DNA of 40,629 bases, taken from contig REGQ01000041.1 in assembly GCA_004134985.1 (NCBI GenBank), positions 1 through 40,629 of the forward strand. The letters run 5' to 3'. The translations under genes and the position numbers were made by a program. Positions within the stretch are counted from its first letter, which is position 1. Each line of letters opens with the position of its first letter. This DNA is from Paenibacillaceae bacterium. Its GTDB lineage: Bacteria; Bacillota; Bacilli; Paenibacillales; Paenibacillaceae. The notes beneath the pieces were generated by a model, which did no database searches, was not told where the DNA came from, and saw nothing but the letters and a program-made list of their open reading frames with translations. Shown here one piece after another: positions 1 through 7,873 of the stretch.

Positions 1-92
1 TGACCGTCTGTGCATCCGCATGGAGTCTTCCTTGCTGAAGCTCATTTAGCCTAAAATCATTAGTTGAACTTATATAGCCATCTGTCAAAACC

Positions 93-132
93 AGCTCGCA
101 TCATCGCTCTCACAGCGATTTGCGAGCTTTTT
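93..132 (+). terminator. Intrinsic terminator of a gene upstream of the window
   Basis: The arms AGCTCGCA (93-100) and TGCGAGCT (121-128) pair perfectly. Inside them ATCGCT (103-108) pairs with AGCGAT (114-119) around a five-base loop, and a T run follows at 128-132. This implies a plus-strand gene ending just before it. One open frame from base 2 stops at TAG 47-49 and could be the last 15 codons of that gene, but so short a tail cannot be confirmed. Confidence 0.8.
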
Positions 133-365
133 GTGTGTAGCGGCGCTTAGGTAAAGGCTAACCGGTGTAAAGTTTGATTTGTAGCAGGAGAAGATGCTTC
201 AAAATTAAGCAAAAATTAAACCACTGTTAAGGTCACTATAAACAAACGGACGTTATACTAAATATAGGAGTGAAATGGAATGATAACCTGCAGTTATTGA
301 ATTCATTTGTTGGGTGGTGTTAGACAAATATTGCAAGGATTGAATTTCAGAAAGGTGGTTGAACG
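133..365 (+). other. Upstream region of the PssA-like gene
   Basis: No gene is visible here. TATACT at 254-259 is a possible -10 box but no good -35 lies at the right distance. AGGAG at 267-271 precedes ATG-GAA-TGA, only a two-codon frame. A small inverted repeat, ATAAC/GTTAT, surrounds TGCA near 284-298. AAGGTGG just before 360 is the ribosome binding site of the gene starting at 366. Confidence 0.3.
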
Positions 366-878
366 ATGCGAATGCCAGTCATTATAGCTGTATTCACGTT
401 ATCATCTGGCATTTTCTCTATTTTAGCCGTTCTCAATGAGCAGCCAGCATGGTCCTTTGTTTGTTTAATTGTGGGGATTTTATTGAATATATTGGGCAAG
501 AAACGCAACATTGTACCAGCCTTCGCACAAAGCTTCTGTTCCCTTGGCGAATTGATCACATTCGGAACTGCTCCAGGAATCATACTGTTTAAATTGGCAT
601 TTACTCCAGACTCCGTCATTGGCGGGATTTGTGTCGGCCTATTTGTCAGCTCATGTGCGCTGCATTTGGCCCGTAGAAATCTTCCCATCAATGGCAAGGA
701 CAATAAAGGGATGCCTGTTGTGCTGGGAGGAGCATTAGTGGCGGCATACGCGCTGTTTATTGGCGATTTTTCCATCATGTTAACCATCTCGTTTGTATTG
801 ATAATGAGTATACTGATCGCTGTTCCCTTTCGAAAGGGTAAGTGCAAGCTTGAACGATCAATACGAAAAAAGACTTGA
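366..878 (+). CDS. CDP-alcohol phosphatidyltransferase-like (PssA-like) membrane protein, catalytic motif lost
   Basis: This 170-residue, very hydrophobic protein has about five to six membrane segments. Its course follows phosphatidylserine synthase (PssA): an N-terminal double hairpin, then a 'LITFGTAPG' stretch at about residues 76-84 matching the 'LVTFGVAPS' region of PssA, then 'SSCALHLARRNL' matching 'CGMLRLSKFN', then 'GMPVVLGGALVAA' matching 'GMPIPFAG'. The family needs the motif D-x2-D-G-x2-A-R-x8-G-x3-D-x3-D. Here the aligned part reads 'ILLNILGKKRN' followed by 'SFCSLGELITFG', so all four aspartates are replaced (N, G, C, E). From family knowledge such a protein should not transfer CDP-alcohols. 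It may be a structural or regulatory pseudoenzyme. The start has an AAGGTGG ribosome binding site, and the gene stands alone before a terminator. The homology is my own recollected alignment. Confidence 0.6.
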   Translation: MRMPVIIAVFTLSSGIFSILAVLNEQPAWSFVCLIVGILLNILGKKRNIVPAFAQSFCSLGELITFGTAPGIILFKLAFTPDSVIGGICVGLFVSSCALHLARRNLPINGKDNKGMPVVLGGALVAAYALFIGDFSIMLTISFVLIMSILIAVPFRKGKCKLERSIRKKT

Positions 879-926
879 ACGCTGACGTTGACTATAACTA
901 AACTTCTGTCTGCTCGATCCTCTCCG

Positions 927-963
927 AAACGGGCTAGACTCGTAAACGGCTTCGCCCGTTTTT
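927..963 (+). terminator. Intrinsic terminator after the PssA-like gene
   Basis: AAACGGGC (927-934) and GCCCGTTT (954-961) form a perfect 8-bp stem ending in a short T run (959-963). A competing inner stem AAACGG/CCGTTT (944-949 with 956-961) shares the right arm. It lies between two genes that face each other, 48 bases after the stop of the PssA-like gene. Confidence 0.65.
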
Positions 964-982
964 ATGAAGAAAGATCCTTCCT

Positions 983-1495
983 TTATTGCTGGGTTTGCAG
1001 ATATTCCTCAAGGCGATCCGATGTCTCACTGATCCCTTGCTCCATTCCCATCTCAATTACTTTTTTCAGTGCTTCCTCCGAATCGTATTTCGAGCGGGTG
1101 ATTATCTTCGTCTTGTTGTTCTCCAACTGCACGAAAGTCATCTCAGCATCGGAGGATGGCATTCCCTCGGCTTCATTACCCTCGGCATCGGAGAAATAAT
1201 CTGTATAAACAATTTTCTCTGATGGCACAATTTCTTTATAGACCGCTTTTGCCCAAGATTCAAAACCAAAGAAATCGCCTTGGTTGCTATCTATACATTT
1301 CATGCAGTAATGCCAGATGCCGCCTGGACGAAAATCGACGGTACAAGCCGATAAAACCCAGCCGCGCGGTCCCCACCAATGTTTCAAATGTTCAGCTGAG
1401 GAATGAGCCTCGAATACCAGCTCACGGGGAGCATCGAACACCCGCTCCATGATCAGTACCGGACCATCCACTTTAAACGTCATTTTGTTCGCCAC
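983..1495 (-). CDS. SRPBCC / AHSA1-domain protein (YndB-like)
   Basis: This is a 170-residue single-domain protein of the START/Bet v1-like fold, in the 'activator of Hsp90 ATPase homologue 1' family. The hallmark is near the N-terminus: V-F-D-A-P-R-E-L-V-F-E-A followed by H-W-W-G-P. A 'GGIWHY' strand and the long C-terminal helix ('EEALKKVIEMGMEQGISETSDRL') complete the fold. The GTG at 1495 is chosen because GGGAGG lies eight bases upstream; the ATG at 1483 has no site of its own. The coding region overlaps the end of the ArsR gene by 23 bp, so the two are translationally coupled. ArsR plus AHSA1 pairs are common in Bacilli, where the repressor usually controls both. The ligand is unknown. 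Family sure, role uncertain. Confidence 0.85.
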   Translation of the reverse strand: MANKMTFKVDGPVLIMERVFDAPRELVFEAHSSAEHLKHWWGPRGWVLSACTVDFRPGGIWHYCMKCIDSNQGDFFGFESWAKAVYKEIVPSEKIVYTDYFSDAEGNEAEGMPSSDAEMTFVQLENNKTKIITRSKYDSEEALKKVIEMGMEQGISETSDRLEEYLQTQQ

Positions 1496-1844
1496 TTGAC
1501 ATTCCTCCCAAATTATCATTTTGTTGATGTTCCCGTTCCTTGAGCTGCTGCAAATAATCGTCCAACTTGTCGTAACGCCCTTCCCACATTTTACGATAAT
1601 CATCGAGCCAGGCATCCATCGCCTGAAGCGGCTCAGGCCTAAGCTTATAGTGCCGCCTGTTGGCTGCTGCCTGCACCTCAACAAGCCCGGACTCAAGCAA
1701 TGTGCGTAAATGCTTTGAAGCTTGAGGCTGGCGAATGTGAAGACGGTCCGCGATGTCTCCAACAGTCAAGGAACCATCCAGCAGAAGCTCAACGATCCGC
1801 AAGCGGGTCGGTTCGGATAATGCGCTGAATGTGGTTGTATCCAT
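1473..1844 (-). CDS. ArsR-family winged-helix transcriptional repressor
   Basis: About 123 residues. It opens with 'FSALSEPTRLRIVELLLDGSLTV', the classic first helices of ArsR/SmtB proteins, then the helix-turn-helix 'IADRLHIRQPQASKHLRTL' and the wing 'GLVEVQAAANRRHYKL'. There is no ELCVCDL metal-binding box, and the C-terminal helix is long and charged, as in members paired with SRPBCC proteins, so it probably does not sense arsenic or zinc. AAAGGG lies ten bases before the ATG at 1844. Another in-frame ATG at 1853 sits too close to that site to be favoured. It is the first gene of a two-gene minus-strand unit. Repeats at 1917-1980 are candidate operators. Family sure; effector unknown. Confidence 0.88.
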   Translation of the reverse strand: MDTTTFSALSEPTRLRIVELLLDGSLTVGDIADRLHIRQPQASKHLRTLLESGLVEVQAAANRRHYKLRPEPLQAMDAWLDDYRKMWEGRYDKLDDYLQQLKEREHQQNDNLGGMSSGEQNDV

Positions 1845-1916
1845 ATTTACCATGCCCTTTAATAAAATGGTTTGTGAGGCAGCGCTTTATTCAACCCGCG
1901 CTTTATCCTCAAATGA

Positions 1917-1980
1917 AATATACCATCAAGGGAATATTCCTGTAAAGGAATATTTAATATTTGGTATTTTGTTGGTATAT
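1917..1980. promoter_or_regulatory. Cluster of inverted and direct repeats between arsR and the response regulator gene
   Basis: ATATACCA (1918-1925) and TGGTATAT (1973-1980) are perfect inverted copies. Between them lies the palindrome GGAATATTCC (1931-1940). TTGGTAT occurs twice (1961 and 1972), exactly 11 bases or one helical turn apart. The cluster is 75-135 bases upstream of arsR and 240-300 bases upstream of the response regulator. It could be an operator for ArsR or for the two-component system, which is inference. Confidence 0.4.
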
Positions 1981-2218
1981 CAACTTGCGACACATAAGAA
2001 CACACGGTGTACACAGGAGGCTGCTATACTTGGTCATACAGTCAACAACCGGAGGTGGATGTGTGTGAAGGAAGCAACATTGATTGGCGAAATATGGCAT
2101 TGTTGATCGCCTGAGAAATGCCGCATTTCGTATCTTCTTATGCTAAGATATTGGGTATTAAACGATCATGCCTTGCCTTGGGTGGAGCAACAGCCAAAAA
2201 ATACGGAGTGTACCGATC
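1981..2218 (+). other. Leader of the two-component operon
   Basis: No gene of normal size. The 8-bp palindrome GTGTACAC is at 2007-2014. GGAGG at 2051-2055 is followed nine bases later by GTG (2065), opening a 13-codon frame that stops at 2106; overlapping frames from 2059 and 2061 are also short. It could be a leader peptide or chance. TATACT at 2035-2040 resembles a -10 box without a convincing -35. Confidence 0.3.
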
Positions 2219-2899
2219 ATGATACGAAAAATATTGTTAGTCGAAGACGATGTCCTTATGCGTGAATTTATAACGGACTACTTTACAAAAGAACAGTGGG
2301 AAGTGTATGAAGCAGACAATGGAAGGCTTGCGATGGAGCTTTTTGAAGAAATCTTCGTAGACCTGGTTGTGCTGGACATTATGATGCCGGAAATGGACGG
2401 GTGGTCGGTATGCAGGCGGATTCGCGAAAAATCGGATGTGCCCATTATTATAATAACCGCTAGGACGGAGGACGATGATCACATTATGGGGTTCGAGCTT
2501 GGTGCCGATGAATATGTTACGAAACCTTTAAGTCCAAGAGTTTTAGTCGCCCGAGCGAAGGCATTAATGAAAAGAAAAGAAGGGACGGTCGGGCGTGAAG
2601 GAGATCTACTGATCTTCGGCAGTCTGCAGGTAAACCGAATGGCACATACTGTATCCGTAGCCGGAAATGCGATTTATTTGGCACCGAAGGAGTACGAACT
2701 TCTTATTTTTCTCACCAAACATTATGGCAAAGTTCTCTCGCGTGACCACATTTTGAACGCGGTTTGGGGTTACGATTATTTAGGAGATTTGCGCACCGTA
2801 GACACCCATGTTAAAAAATTAAGAGCAAAGCTTGGCGATGCCGGCCGCTATATAAGCACAGTTATCCGTTCCGGCTACAAGTTTGACATGGAACGATGA
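2219..2899 (+). CDS. OmpR-family response regulator
   Basis: A 226-residue protein with an N-terminal receiver and a C-terminal winged-helix DNA-binding domain. Acidic pocket D10/D11, phospho-acceptor D53 in 'VVLDIMMPEMDG', switch T80 and conserved K102 in 'VTKPL' are all present. The effector domain includes 'LAPKEYELLIFL' and ends with 'RTVDTHVKKLRAKLG' and 'VIRSGYKF', the recognition helix and wing. The ATG at 2219 begins the standard 'MIRKILLVEDD' and has CGGAG ten bases upstream; an in-frame ATG at 2168 would add 17 residues unlike the family and is rejected. The stop overlaps the kinase start by four bases (ATGA), so the pair is coupled. The targets are unknown; the lipoprotein downstream suggests an envelope signal. 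Confidence 0.95.
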   Translation: MIRKILLVEDDVLMREFITDYFTKEQWEVYEADNGRLAMELFEEIFVDLVVLDIMMPEMDGWSVCRRIREKSDVPIIIITARTEDDDHIMGFELGADEYVTKPLSPRVLVARAKALMKRKEGTVGREGDLLIFGSLQVNRMAHTVSVAGNAIYLAPKEYELLIFLTKHYGKVLSRDHILNAVWGYDYLGDLRTVDTHVKKLRAKLGDAGRYISTVIRSGYKFDMER

Positions 2900-4653
2900 G
2901 AAGACACAGTGTCGTTTTCAAACTTTTTATTGTTACGACTGTCCTGATTTTAATTATTTTCTCGCTAACAATGGTTGCCCAAGGGATGTTTTTCGAGCGG
3001 TTTTACCGGGCGGCCAAAATCAATGCATTGGAGAAAAATATCGGGAAATTGGCTGAGCAGCTTGATCAGACACCGTCCCATGAACAGCAGCTTTCACGGC
3101 TGCTTGGTGCATTTATGAATAAAAATGATACGAGCATTTCGATCTTGAATGATCGTTATGAACGGATCAATATAAATCCCTATTTCGTCGAGCTGGAAGC
3201 GGGTGGAAGCACCATCGTCGTTCGTATTCCGATGGATGGCATGTCAATCGATAAGATTCCCCAAGGGGTTCAGATCGGGGATACGCTGGCGGTCGACGGA
3301 ATCTTCATGGATGAGGACGATAAGATTATGCATCCCGTTGTGATCAAACCCGCGGACGCTTCTCCGGAGAAGGGGCTGGTACGTGTGGAAGGCACCGTAA
3401 CAGATTTCATGCTGCCAGAGCACCGTTCTTACAATCCGCTCTATCAGGACGCCTTGATACAGGATGCATTGCGGGATTGGATTCCCCAAGCCGCGCAGCA
3501 CCAGCCCGCCCTCCAGAAGGGGACGACTGTGAAGCTGGAATGGAGTGATAAATGGAGTGGTATTCGGTATGCCATTGTAATTGTGCCATTGCCAGAGAGC
3601 GGGTATGGGAATCGTTATGTATTCGTGATGACTTCTTTGCAGCCTGTCGGGGAAGCGGTCGGCATTTTAAAACAATACTACGTTTATTTAGCGCCAATCA
3701 TCGTGCTGCTTGTCATTCTCCTGTCCTTGCTTTATTCAAGAATTGTTTCCCGTCCGTTAGTTGTATTAAGCAAAATGGCAGCGCGATTGGCCAAATTGGA
3801 TTTTACAGTGCAGCCGGAAATTCATTCGAAGGATGAATTCGGAGAATTGTCCGAGAATTTGGTTTCGTTGTCCAGAAAATTGGATACCGCCCTAAAAGAA
3901 CTGACGGATGCGAATGATACATTGCAGGAGGATATCCAACAAAAGCAGCAATCCGAGCAGCTTCGCAAAGAGCTGATCGCGAATATTTCCCATGAATTGA
4001 AAACCCCGTTAGGAATCATTAAAGGCTTTGCGGAAGGGCTTCAGGACGGCGTGGCGCAAGACAAACAAGAACGCTATCTGGCCCACATTGTCAATGAAAC
4101 GGATCGAATGAATGTCTTAATTATGGACATGCTGGAGCTCTCCAAATTCGAAGCCAAGGCAGTAGAACTGCAGCCCAGCGCAATATCGTTGACCAGACTT
4201 ATCCAAAAAGCAATGCATTCATTCGCCAAGCAAATGGAGGACAAACAACTCCAGTATAAATTGAATGAGAGCGGAGAGAACGAGCCGCTCGTTATGGCAG
4301 ATCCGCGGCGGATCGAGCAGGTCATAATGAACTTGTTGAGCAATGCCATTCGGCATGCGGTTGACAGCAGTGTGATTACGATTAGCATGCAGCGCGCGGC
4401 TGACGGCGAGGTTACCACCGTCATCGAGAACGTTGGCCCATCCATAGCTGCGGAAGATAGAAATCGCATATGGGATCACTTCTACCGGGCCGAGCGCTCC
4501 CGGGATCGTAAATCTGGGGGAACTGGTCTTGGACTTGCAATTGTCAAACATATTATGGAGCTTCATGGGAGCGGATATGGGGTAGTAAATACGAAGTGCG
4601 GAGCAGCATTTTATTTTACCTTATACGAAAGCAGAGGAGAAACAGATGAATAA
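2896..4653 (+). CDS. Membrane sensor histidine kinase
   Basis: A 585-residue kinase. Transmembrane segment 1 is at about residues 9-30, an extracellular sensor domain of about 220 residues follows, then transmembrane segment 2 near 257-278, a HAMP linker ('SRPLVVLSKMAARLAKLDF') to about 330 and a short coiled coil. The dimerisation domain carries H366 in 'NISHELKTPLGIIKGF'. The ATPase domain has the N box N479-L-L-S-N483 and the G2 box G541-G-T-G-L-G546. All catalytic residues are intact. The extracellular part has no motif I can name, so the signal is unknown. It overlaps the regulator upstream by 4 bp and the lipoprotein downstream by 8 bp, so all three are probably co-translated. Confidence 0.95.
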   Translation: MRRHSVVFKLFIVTTVLILIIFSLTMVAQGMFFERFYRAAKINALEKNIGKLAEQLDQTPSHEQQLSRLLGAFMNKNDTSISILNDRYERININPYFVELEAGGSTIVVRIPMDGMSIDKIPQGVQIGDTLAVDGIFMDEDDKIMHPVVIKPADASPEKGLVRVEGTVTDFMLPEHRSYNPLYQDALIQDALRDWIPQAAQHQPALQKGTTVKLEWSDKWSGIRYAIVIVPLPESGYGNRYVFVMTSLQPVGEAVGILKQYYVYLAPIIVLLVILLSLLYSRIVSRPLVVLSKMAARLAKLDFTVQPEIHSKDEFGELSENLVSLSRKLDTALKELTDANDTLQEDIQQKQQSEQLRKELIANISHELKTPLGIIKGFAEGLQDGVAQDKQERYLAHIVNETDRMNVLIMDMLELSKFEAKAVELQPSAISLTRLIQKAMHSFAKQMEDKQLQYKLNESGENEPLVMADPRRIEQVIMNLLSNAIRHAVDSSVITISMQRAADGEVTTVIENVGPSIAAEDRNRIWDHFYRAERSRDRKSGGTGLGLAIVKHIMELHGSGYGVVNTKCGAAFYFTLYESRGETDE

Positions 4654-5170
4654 CAACAAATATATCTACCTAATTTCAGCTTTAATTGTATTGCTGCTGA
4701 GCAGCGCATGCGGTGCAAAATCCGATCCGAACTCAACCGGTATTATCGATACCGAGCGTGCGGACAACTCGGAGAACGAGCAAACGAATAGCGCCGAAAC
4801 AGAGCCAGCGAATAATGGAGAGAGTAACGAGTCAATCACAACGGACAAGGAAATTTTAATTATTATTGATCAGACACCCAAGCCGATTGAAGGAAACAGC
4901 TTCGATTTTGGCGTGAACAAAATTCCTGAGGGATATGCATTGGCTGAAATGCAGTGGGTTTCCGAGCAAAGTAAGATTGTAAACACAACAGCTGAGGCCA
5001 TTGAACATGGGAGAAATGGGGAAGATGGTTTCTATATTAGCGGAAACGGACAATTCTCTGGTTTTTTCTACCCTGATGATATGAAAGGCGAGGAAGGACA
5101 GGTTGCATTTCGGTTCAAGAATGATCAAGGCGATGAACTGACCTGGGAAAAGAAGCTGACATTGAATTAG
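4646..5170 (+). CDS. Lipoprotein encoded with the two-component system
   Basis: A 174-residue precursor. The signal peptide ends in the lipobox L-S-S-A-C with C22 as the lipidated cysteine. A Thr/Ser/Asn/Glu-rich linker of about 45 residues follows, and then a small beta-rich domain of about 110 residues ending 'ELTWEKKLTLN'. I recognise no family. The start has GAGGAG just upstream inside the kinase gene, and the frames overlap by eight bases. Lipoproteins encoded directly after a sensor kinase often act as accessory sensors or as targets of the system; either is possible here. A terminator follows 26 bases after the stop. Confidence 0.8.
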   Translation: MNNNKYIYLISALIVLLLSSACGAKSDPNSTGIIDTERADNSENEQTNSAETEPANNGESNESITTDKEILIIIDQTPKPIEGNSFDFGVNKIPEGYALAEMQWVSEQSKIVNTTAEAIEHGRNGEDGFYISGNGQFSGFFYPDDMKGEEGQVAFRFKNDQGDELTWEKKLTLN

Positions 5171-5196
5171 AAAAACATTCATTTTACGTGCAGAGA

Positions 5197-5228
5197 GGAA
5201 GCAGCCATTACAGCTGCTTCCTTTTTTT
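5197..5228 (+). terminator. Intrinsic terminator of the two-component operon
   Basis: GGAAGCAGC (5197-5205) and GCTGCTTCC (5213-5221) form a perfect nine-pair stem with a seven-base loop, followed by seven T residues (5222-5228). It marks the end of the response regulator-kinase-lipoprotein unit. Confidence 0.92.
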
Positions 5229-5586
5229 AGTGGGGATTTCTAGTTTGCTGATGAATTTATTTCATCATTGGATGAAAGATACCTTCACACAATCTTTATA
5301 TCGTGTTATATGCATGTCACATATTCCCGAAAGCAGGTTGATTAATTGCTTGTCGATGGAATTAATCGGGAATGAAGCGTTTACTTTGATTTGTCAAAAA
5401 TACCAAGCAAGAAAAATGTTATATATGTTGACACCTGATCCTTTCTTGTTTTATATTAATAACATCACTGGAGAATATAAAGAAGTAGTTCGTGACTAAT
5501 CTCAATTTTTTTATTAAAATCATCATTTTAAAGCTGTTTTTCAAGATAATTATTCCAGCGAAGAAATTATATAAGGGAATGAGTCG
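5229..5586 (+). other. AT-rich intergenic stretch before the ROK regulator
   Basis: A frame open to 5499 could give up to about 83 residues from the ATG at 5250, ending 'ITGEYKEVVRD'. It has no ribosome binding site, longer versions start inside the terminator, and it resembles nothing I know. It may be a gene remnant or chance. The last 80 bases are very AT-rich and probably hold the promoter of the gene at 5587, whose site AAGGGA is eight bases before its ATG. Confidence 0.3.
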
Positions 5587-6741
5587 ATGAAGCATGATCA
5601 GGATTTTATTAAGCGGCAAAACCGGCTGACCGTTTTTGAAATTATAAAAACCCAAAATCCGATCTCGCGGGCGATGATTGCCAAACAGACGGGAATGAGT
5701 CCAACGACAGTCAGCCGCATTGTAGGCGAGCTTATAGAGCAGGGCTACATTTTGGAGTCTGAACAAGTATCCGAGGGACTCGGACGGAAGTCGACGCTGC
5801 TTGGTCTGGTCGATGCCTCTGTCAGTTCCATCGGAGTAGAACTGGATCGCCATTCTTTGAGTGTAGGCATTGTCGACCTGCAGGGCAATCTGGTTCACAG
5901 CGAACGACAGGCGCGTGGAGTTGAGGAGCAGCCAGCTGTTACCATGGAACGGATAGCTGCTTTACTGAATGACATGCTTGAGCGTAACATCGTACAGCGC
6001 AAGCACATTGTCGGCATTGGCGTCGGTCTGCCCGGCATCGTGAACAATGATAGCGGAGTCGTCGTTTTTTCTGTACAGCTCGGCTGGAAAAATGTACCTT
6101 TAGCCACCATGCTGGAAGAGCTGACAGGCCTGAAGGTGAACGTAGACAATGAATTAAAAGTTAAGGCGCTGGCAGAGCACTTGAAAGGCTCGGCGATCGG
6201 CTCCAGCAGAACAGCGTTGCTCGGCTTTGGCAACGGGGTTGGCTCAGCGCTCATTGTCGAAGGAGAGATCTATCGCGGTGAGATGAACAGCGCAGGCGAG
6301 ATCGGCCATACGACGGTTGATCCGAACGGAACCTTATGCGAATGCGGCAAGGCAGGCTGTTTGCAGAGCTACATCACGATTCATTCCCTCTTGCAAGAGG
6401 CTAATCAAATCGCACCGATCCAAACCGTTGAGGAATTGTTCACGGCGAGGAATGCCAAAGAGCGCTGGGCCGTCCATCTGATAGACAGGGCGCTTACTTA
6501 TATGGCGATTACGGTTAACAATGTCGTCTGCATGTACAATCCGGACACCGTCATTTTCAGCGGAGAGCTTGCAGACAAGTTTCCGGAAATGTACTTGGAA
6601 GTAAAAGAGAGATGCATGTCGCGCTTTGTCTGGGAGCCATTGCGGGATTCCTTCCGCTTTGTGAAGTCTGAATTGCATGAAGCAGGCGTCATGACTGGCT
6701 CAGGCCTATTGGCGCAAACCCAGTTTTTCAAGCTGGATTAA
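5587..6741 (+). CDS. ROK-family transcriptional regulator (NagC/XylR type)
   Basis: A 384-residue protein with an N-terminal winged helix-turn-helix (about residues 7-60; 'PISRAMIAKQTGMSPTTVSRIVGEL') joined to a ROK sugar-kinase-like domain. The zinc motif is present: H241, then C251-E-C253-G-K-A-G-C258. The phosphate-binding D-x-G-G-T of true ROK kinases is replaced by 'ELDRHS', so it should bind an effector sugar without phosphorylating it. It lies upstream of the asparaginase and peptide-transport genes in the same direction, 75 bp before the asparaginase, and is the obvious candidate regulator of the locus. The second ROK protein at the end of the locus keeps the kinase residues. The effector is unknown. 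Confidence 0.9.
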   Translation: MKHDQDFIKRQNRLTVFEIIKTQNPISRAMIAKQTGMSPTTVSRIVGELIEQGYILESEQVSEGLGRKSTLLGLVDASVSSIGVELDRHSLSVGIVDLQGNLVHSERQARGVEEQPAVTMERIAALLNDMLERNIVQRKHIVGIGVGLPGIVNNDSGVVVFSVQLGWKNVPLATMLEELTGLKVNVDNELKVKALAEHLKGSAIGSSRTALLGFGNGVGSALIVEGEIYRGEMNSAGEIGHTTVDPNGTLCECGKAGCLQSYITIHSLLQEANQIAPIQTVEELFTARNAKERWAVHLIDRALTYMAITVNNVVCMYNPDTVIFSGELADKFPEMYLEVKERCMSRFVWEPLRDSFRFVKSELHEAGVMTGSGLLAQTQFFKLD

Positions 6742-6816
6742 TACGTATTGTTGCATTTGTGAACAAGCTTAGCATAGGAATCGAACTTACGGTTGATCAT
6801 TAAGGGGGAGTACACC

Positions 6817-7827
6817 ATGAGCAGCAGCTTTATACCGCTAGTGGAAGAGTATCGGGGTGGCGTGCTTGAAAATGTTCACTATGGCGCCATTTCGGTCGTA
6901 GATGAAACAGGAAAAGTCATTTATCAGAGCGGCAATCCGGAGCACATGACGTTCCTGCGCTCAGCTGCCAAGCCTTTTCAAGCTTTGCCGGGCATGAAAA
7001 GAAAAATTGACGAAGTTTACGGTTTGACGGGCAAGGAGGCGGCGTTGTTCGCAGCTTCGCATCGCGGCGAGGCATTTCATATCGAAGCGCTGGAGTCAAT
7101 TTTGAAGAAGACAGGCATCGCCGAGAGTCAACTGCATTGCTGTTCCACTTATCCGCTGAATGAAGATGCCAAAGCGGACCGTCATCGCAATCAGGAAGCG
7201 AAACGCCGTTTGTTTCACAACTGCTCCGGCAAGCATCTGGGCTTGATTGGCCTAAGCAAGCATATGGGCTGGGACGAGGACACCTATTATCAACCGGATC
7301 ACCCGGTGCAGCAGGAGATTATGACGTCGCTTGCTTATATGGCAGATGTGCCGCCATCCTCCATTCCATTCGGTATCGATGGTTGCGGACTTCCGGTTCA
7401 CGCGCTTCCCCTTCATAAGATTGCACTCATCTACTTGAAGCTGGCCTGCACCGATCTGATTGCAGATGTAGAAACCCGCGCTGCTGCCGAGCGTATTGCC
7501 AGACTGATGAACGCGAATCCCGATATGATCGCCGATACGAAGTTTGTCTGTTCCGCGCTGCTCAAGGACGACAATCTTGCTGCCAAAGGCGGAGCAAAAG
7601 GCGTGTACGGGATCGGCCTTCGTGAAGAACGAATTGGCATTTCTCTGAAAGTATCCGATGGCTCGGAACAAGTATGGCCTTGTATTATCGCCACTATTCT
7701 GGAAAAACTGGGCTACGGCAATCAGGCAACGATTGACCGGCTGTATGAGCTGGTGCCGAACGTGATCGTCAATGACGGCGGTACTGTCGTCGGCGAACGC
7801 AAACCTGTTTTTTCATTTGGAATGTAA
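6817..7827 (+). CDS. L-asparaginase II (PF06089, Rhizobium etli ReAV type)
   Basis: A 336-residue cytoplasmic enzyme predicted to hydrolyse L-asparagine to aspartate and ammonia. The family signature 'LRSAAKPFQALP' holds S49 and K52, the counterparts of the catalytic Ser48/Lys51 of the R. etli enzyme as I recall it. C136 and K139 in 'NCSGKH' and C190 in 'GIDGCGLPVHALPL' match its zinc ligands with a constant shift of one residue, so the active site looks complete. This family is unrelated to the common AnsA/AnsB asparaginases. The ATG at 6817 has GGGGGAG six bases upstream; the start at 6793 has none. It lies between the ROK regulator and a peptide importer, so it may deamidate asparagine released from imported peptides. 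Confidence 0.88.
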   Translation: MSSSFIPLVEEYRGGVLENVHYGAISVVDETGKVIYQSGNPEHMTFLRSAAKPFQALPGMKRKIDEVYGLTGKEAALFAASHRGEAFHIEALESILKKTGIAESQLHCCSTYPLNEDAKADRHRNQEAKRRLFHNCSGKHLGLIGLSKHMGWDEDTYYQPDHPVQQEIMTSLAYMADVPPSSIPFGIDGCGLPVHALPLHKIALIYLKLACTDLIADVETRAAAERIARLMNANPDMIADTKFVCSALLKDDNLAAKGGAKGVYGIGLREERIGISLKVSDGSEQVWPCIIATILEKLGYGNQATIDRLYELVPNVIVNDGGTVVGERKPVFSFGM

Positions 7828-7873
7828 CAATTTAGGCTGCGTCTAATCATGCCAAAACTTATTGAGAGAATAG

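Noticed and set aside
1496-1762. Extension of the SRPBCC frame back through arsR
   Set aside because: It overlaps the certain ArsR coding region in another frame; GTG 1495 has a proper site.
2168-2218. N-terminal extension of the response regulator
   Set aside because: The added 17 residues do not belong to the receiver fold, and the ATG at 2219 has its own ribosome binding site.
5188-5499. A 103-codon frame after the lipoprotein gene
   Set aside because: It begins before and runs through the terminator at 5197-5228; the shorter version from 5250 has no ribosome binding site and no recognisable similarity.
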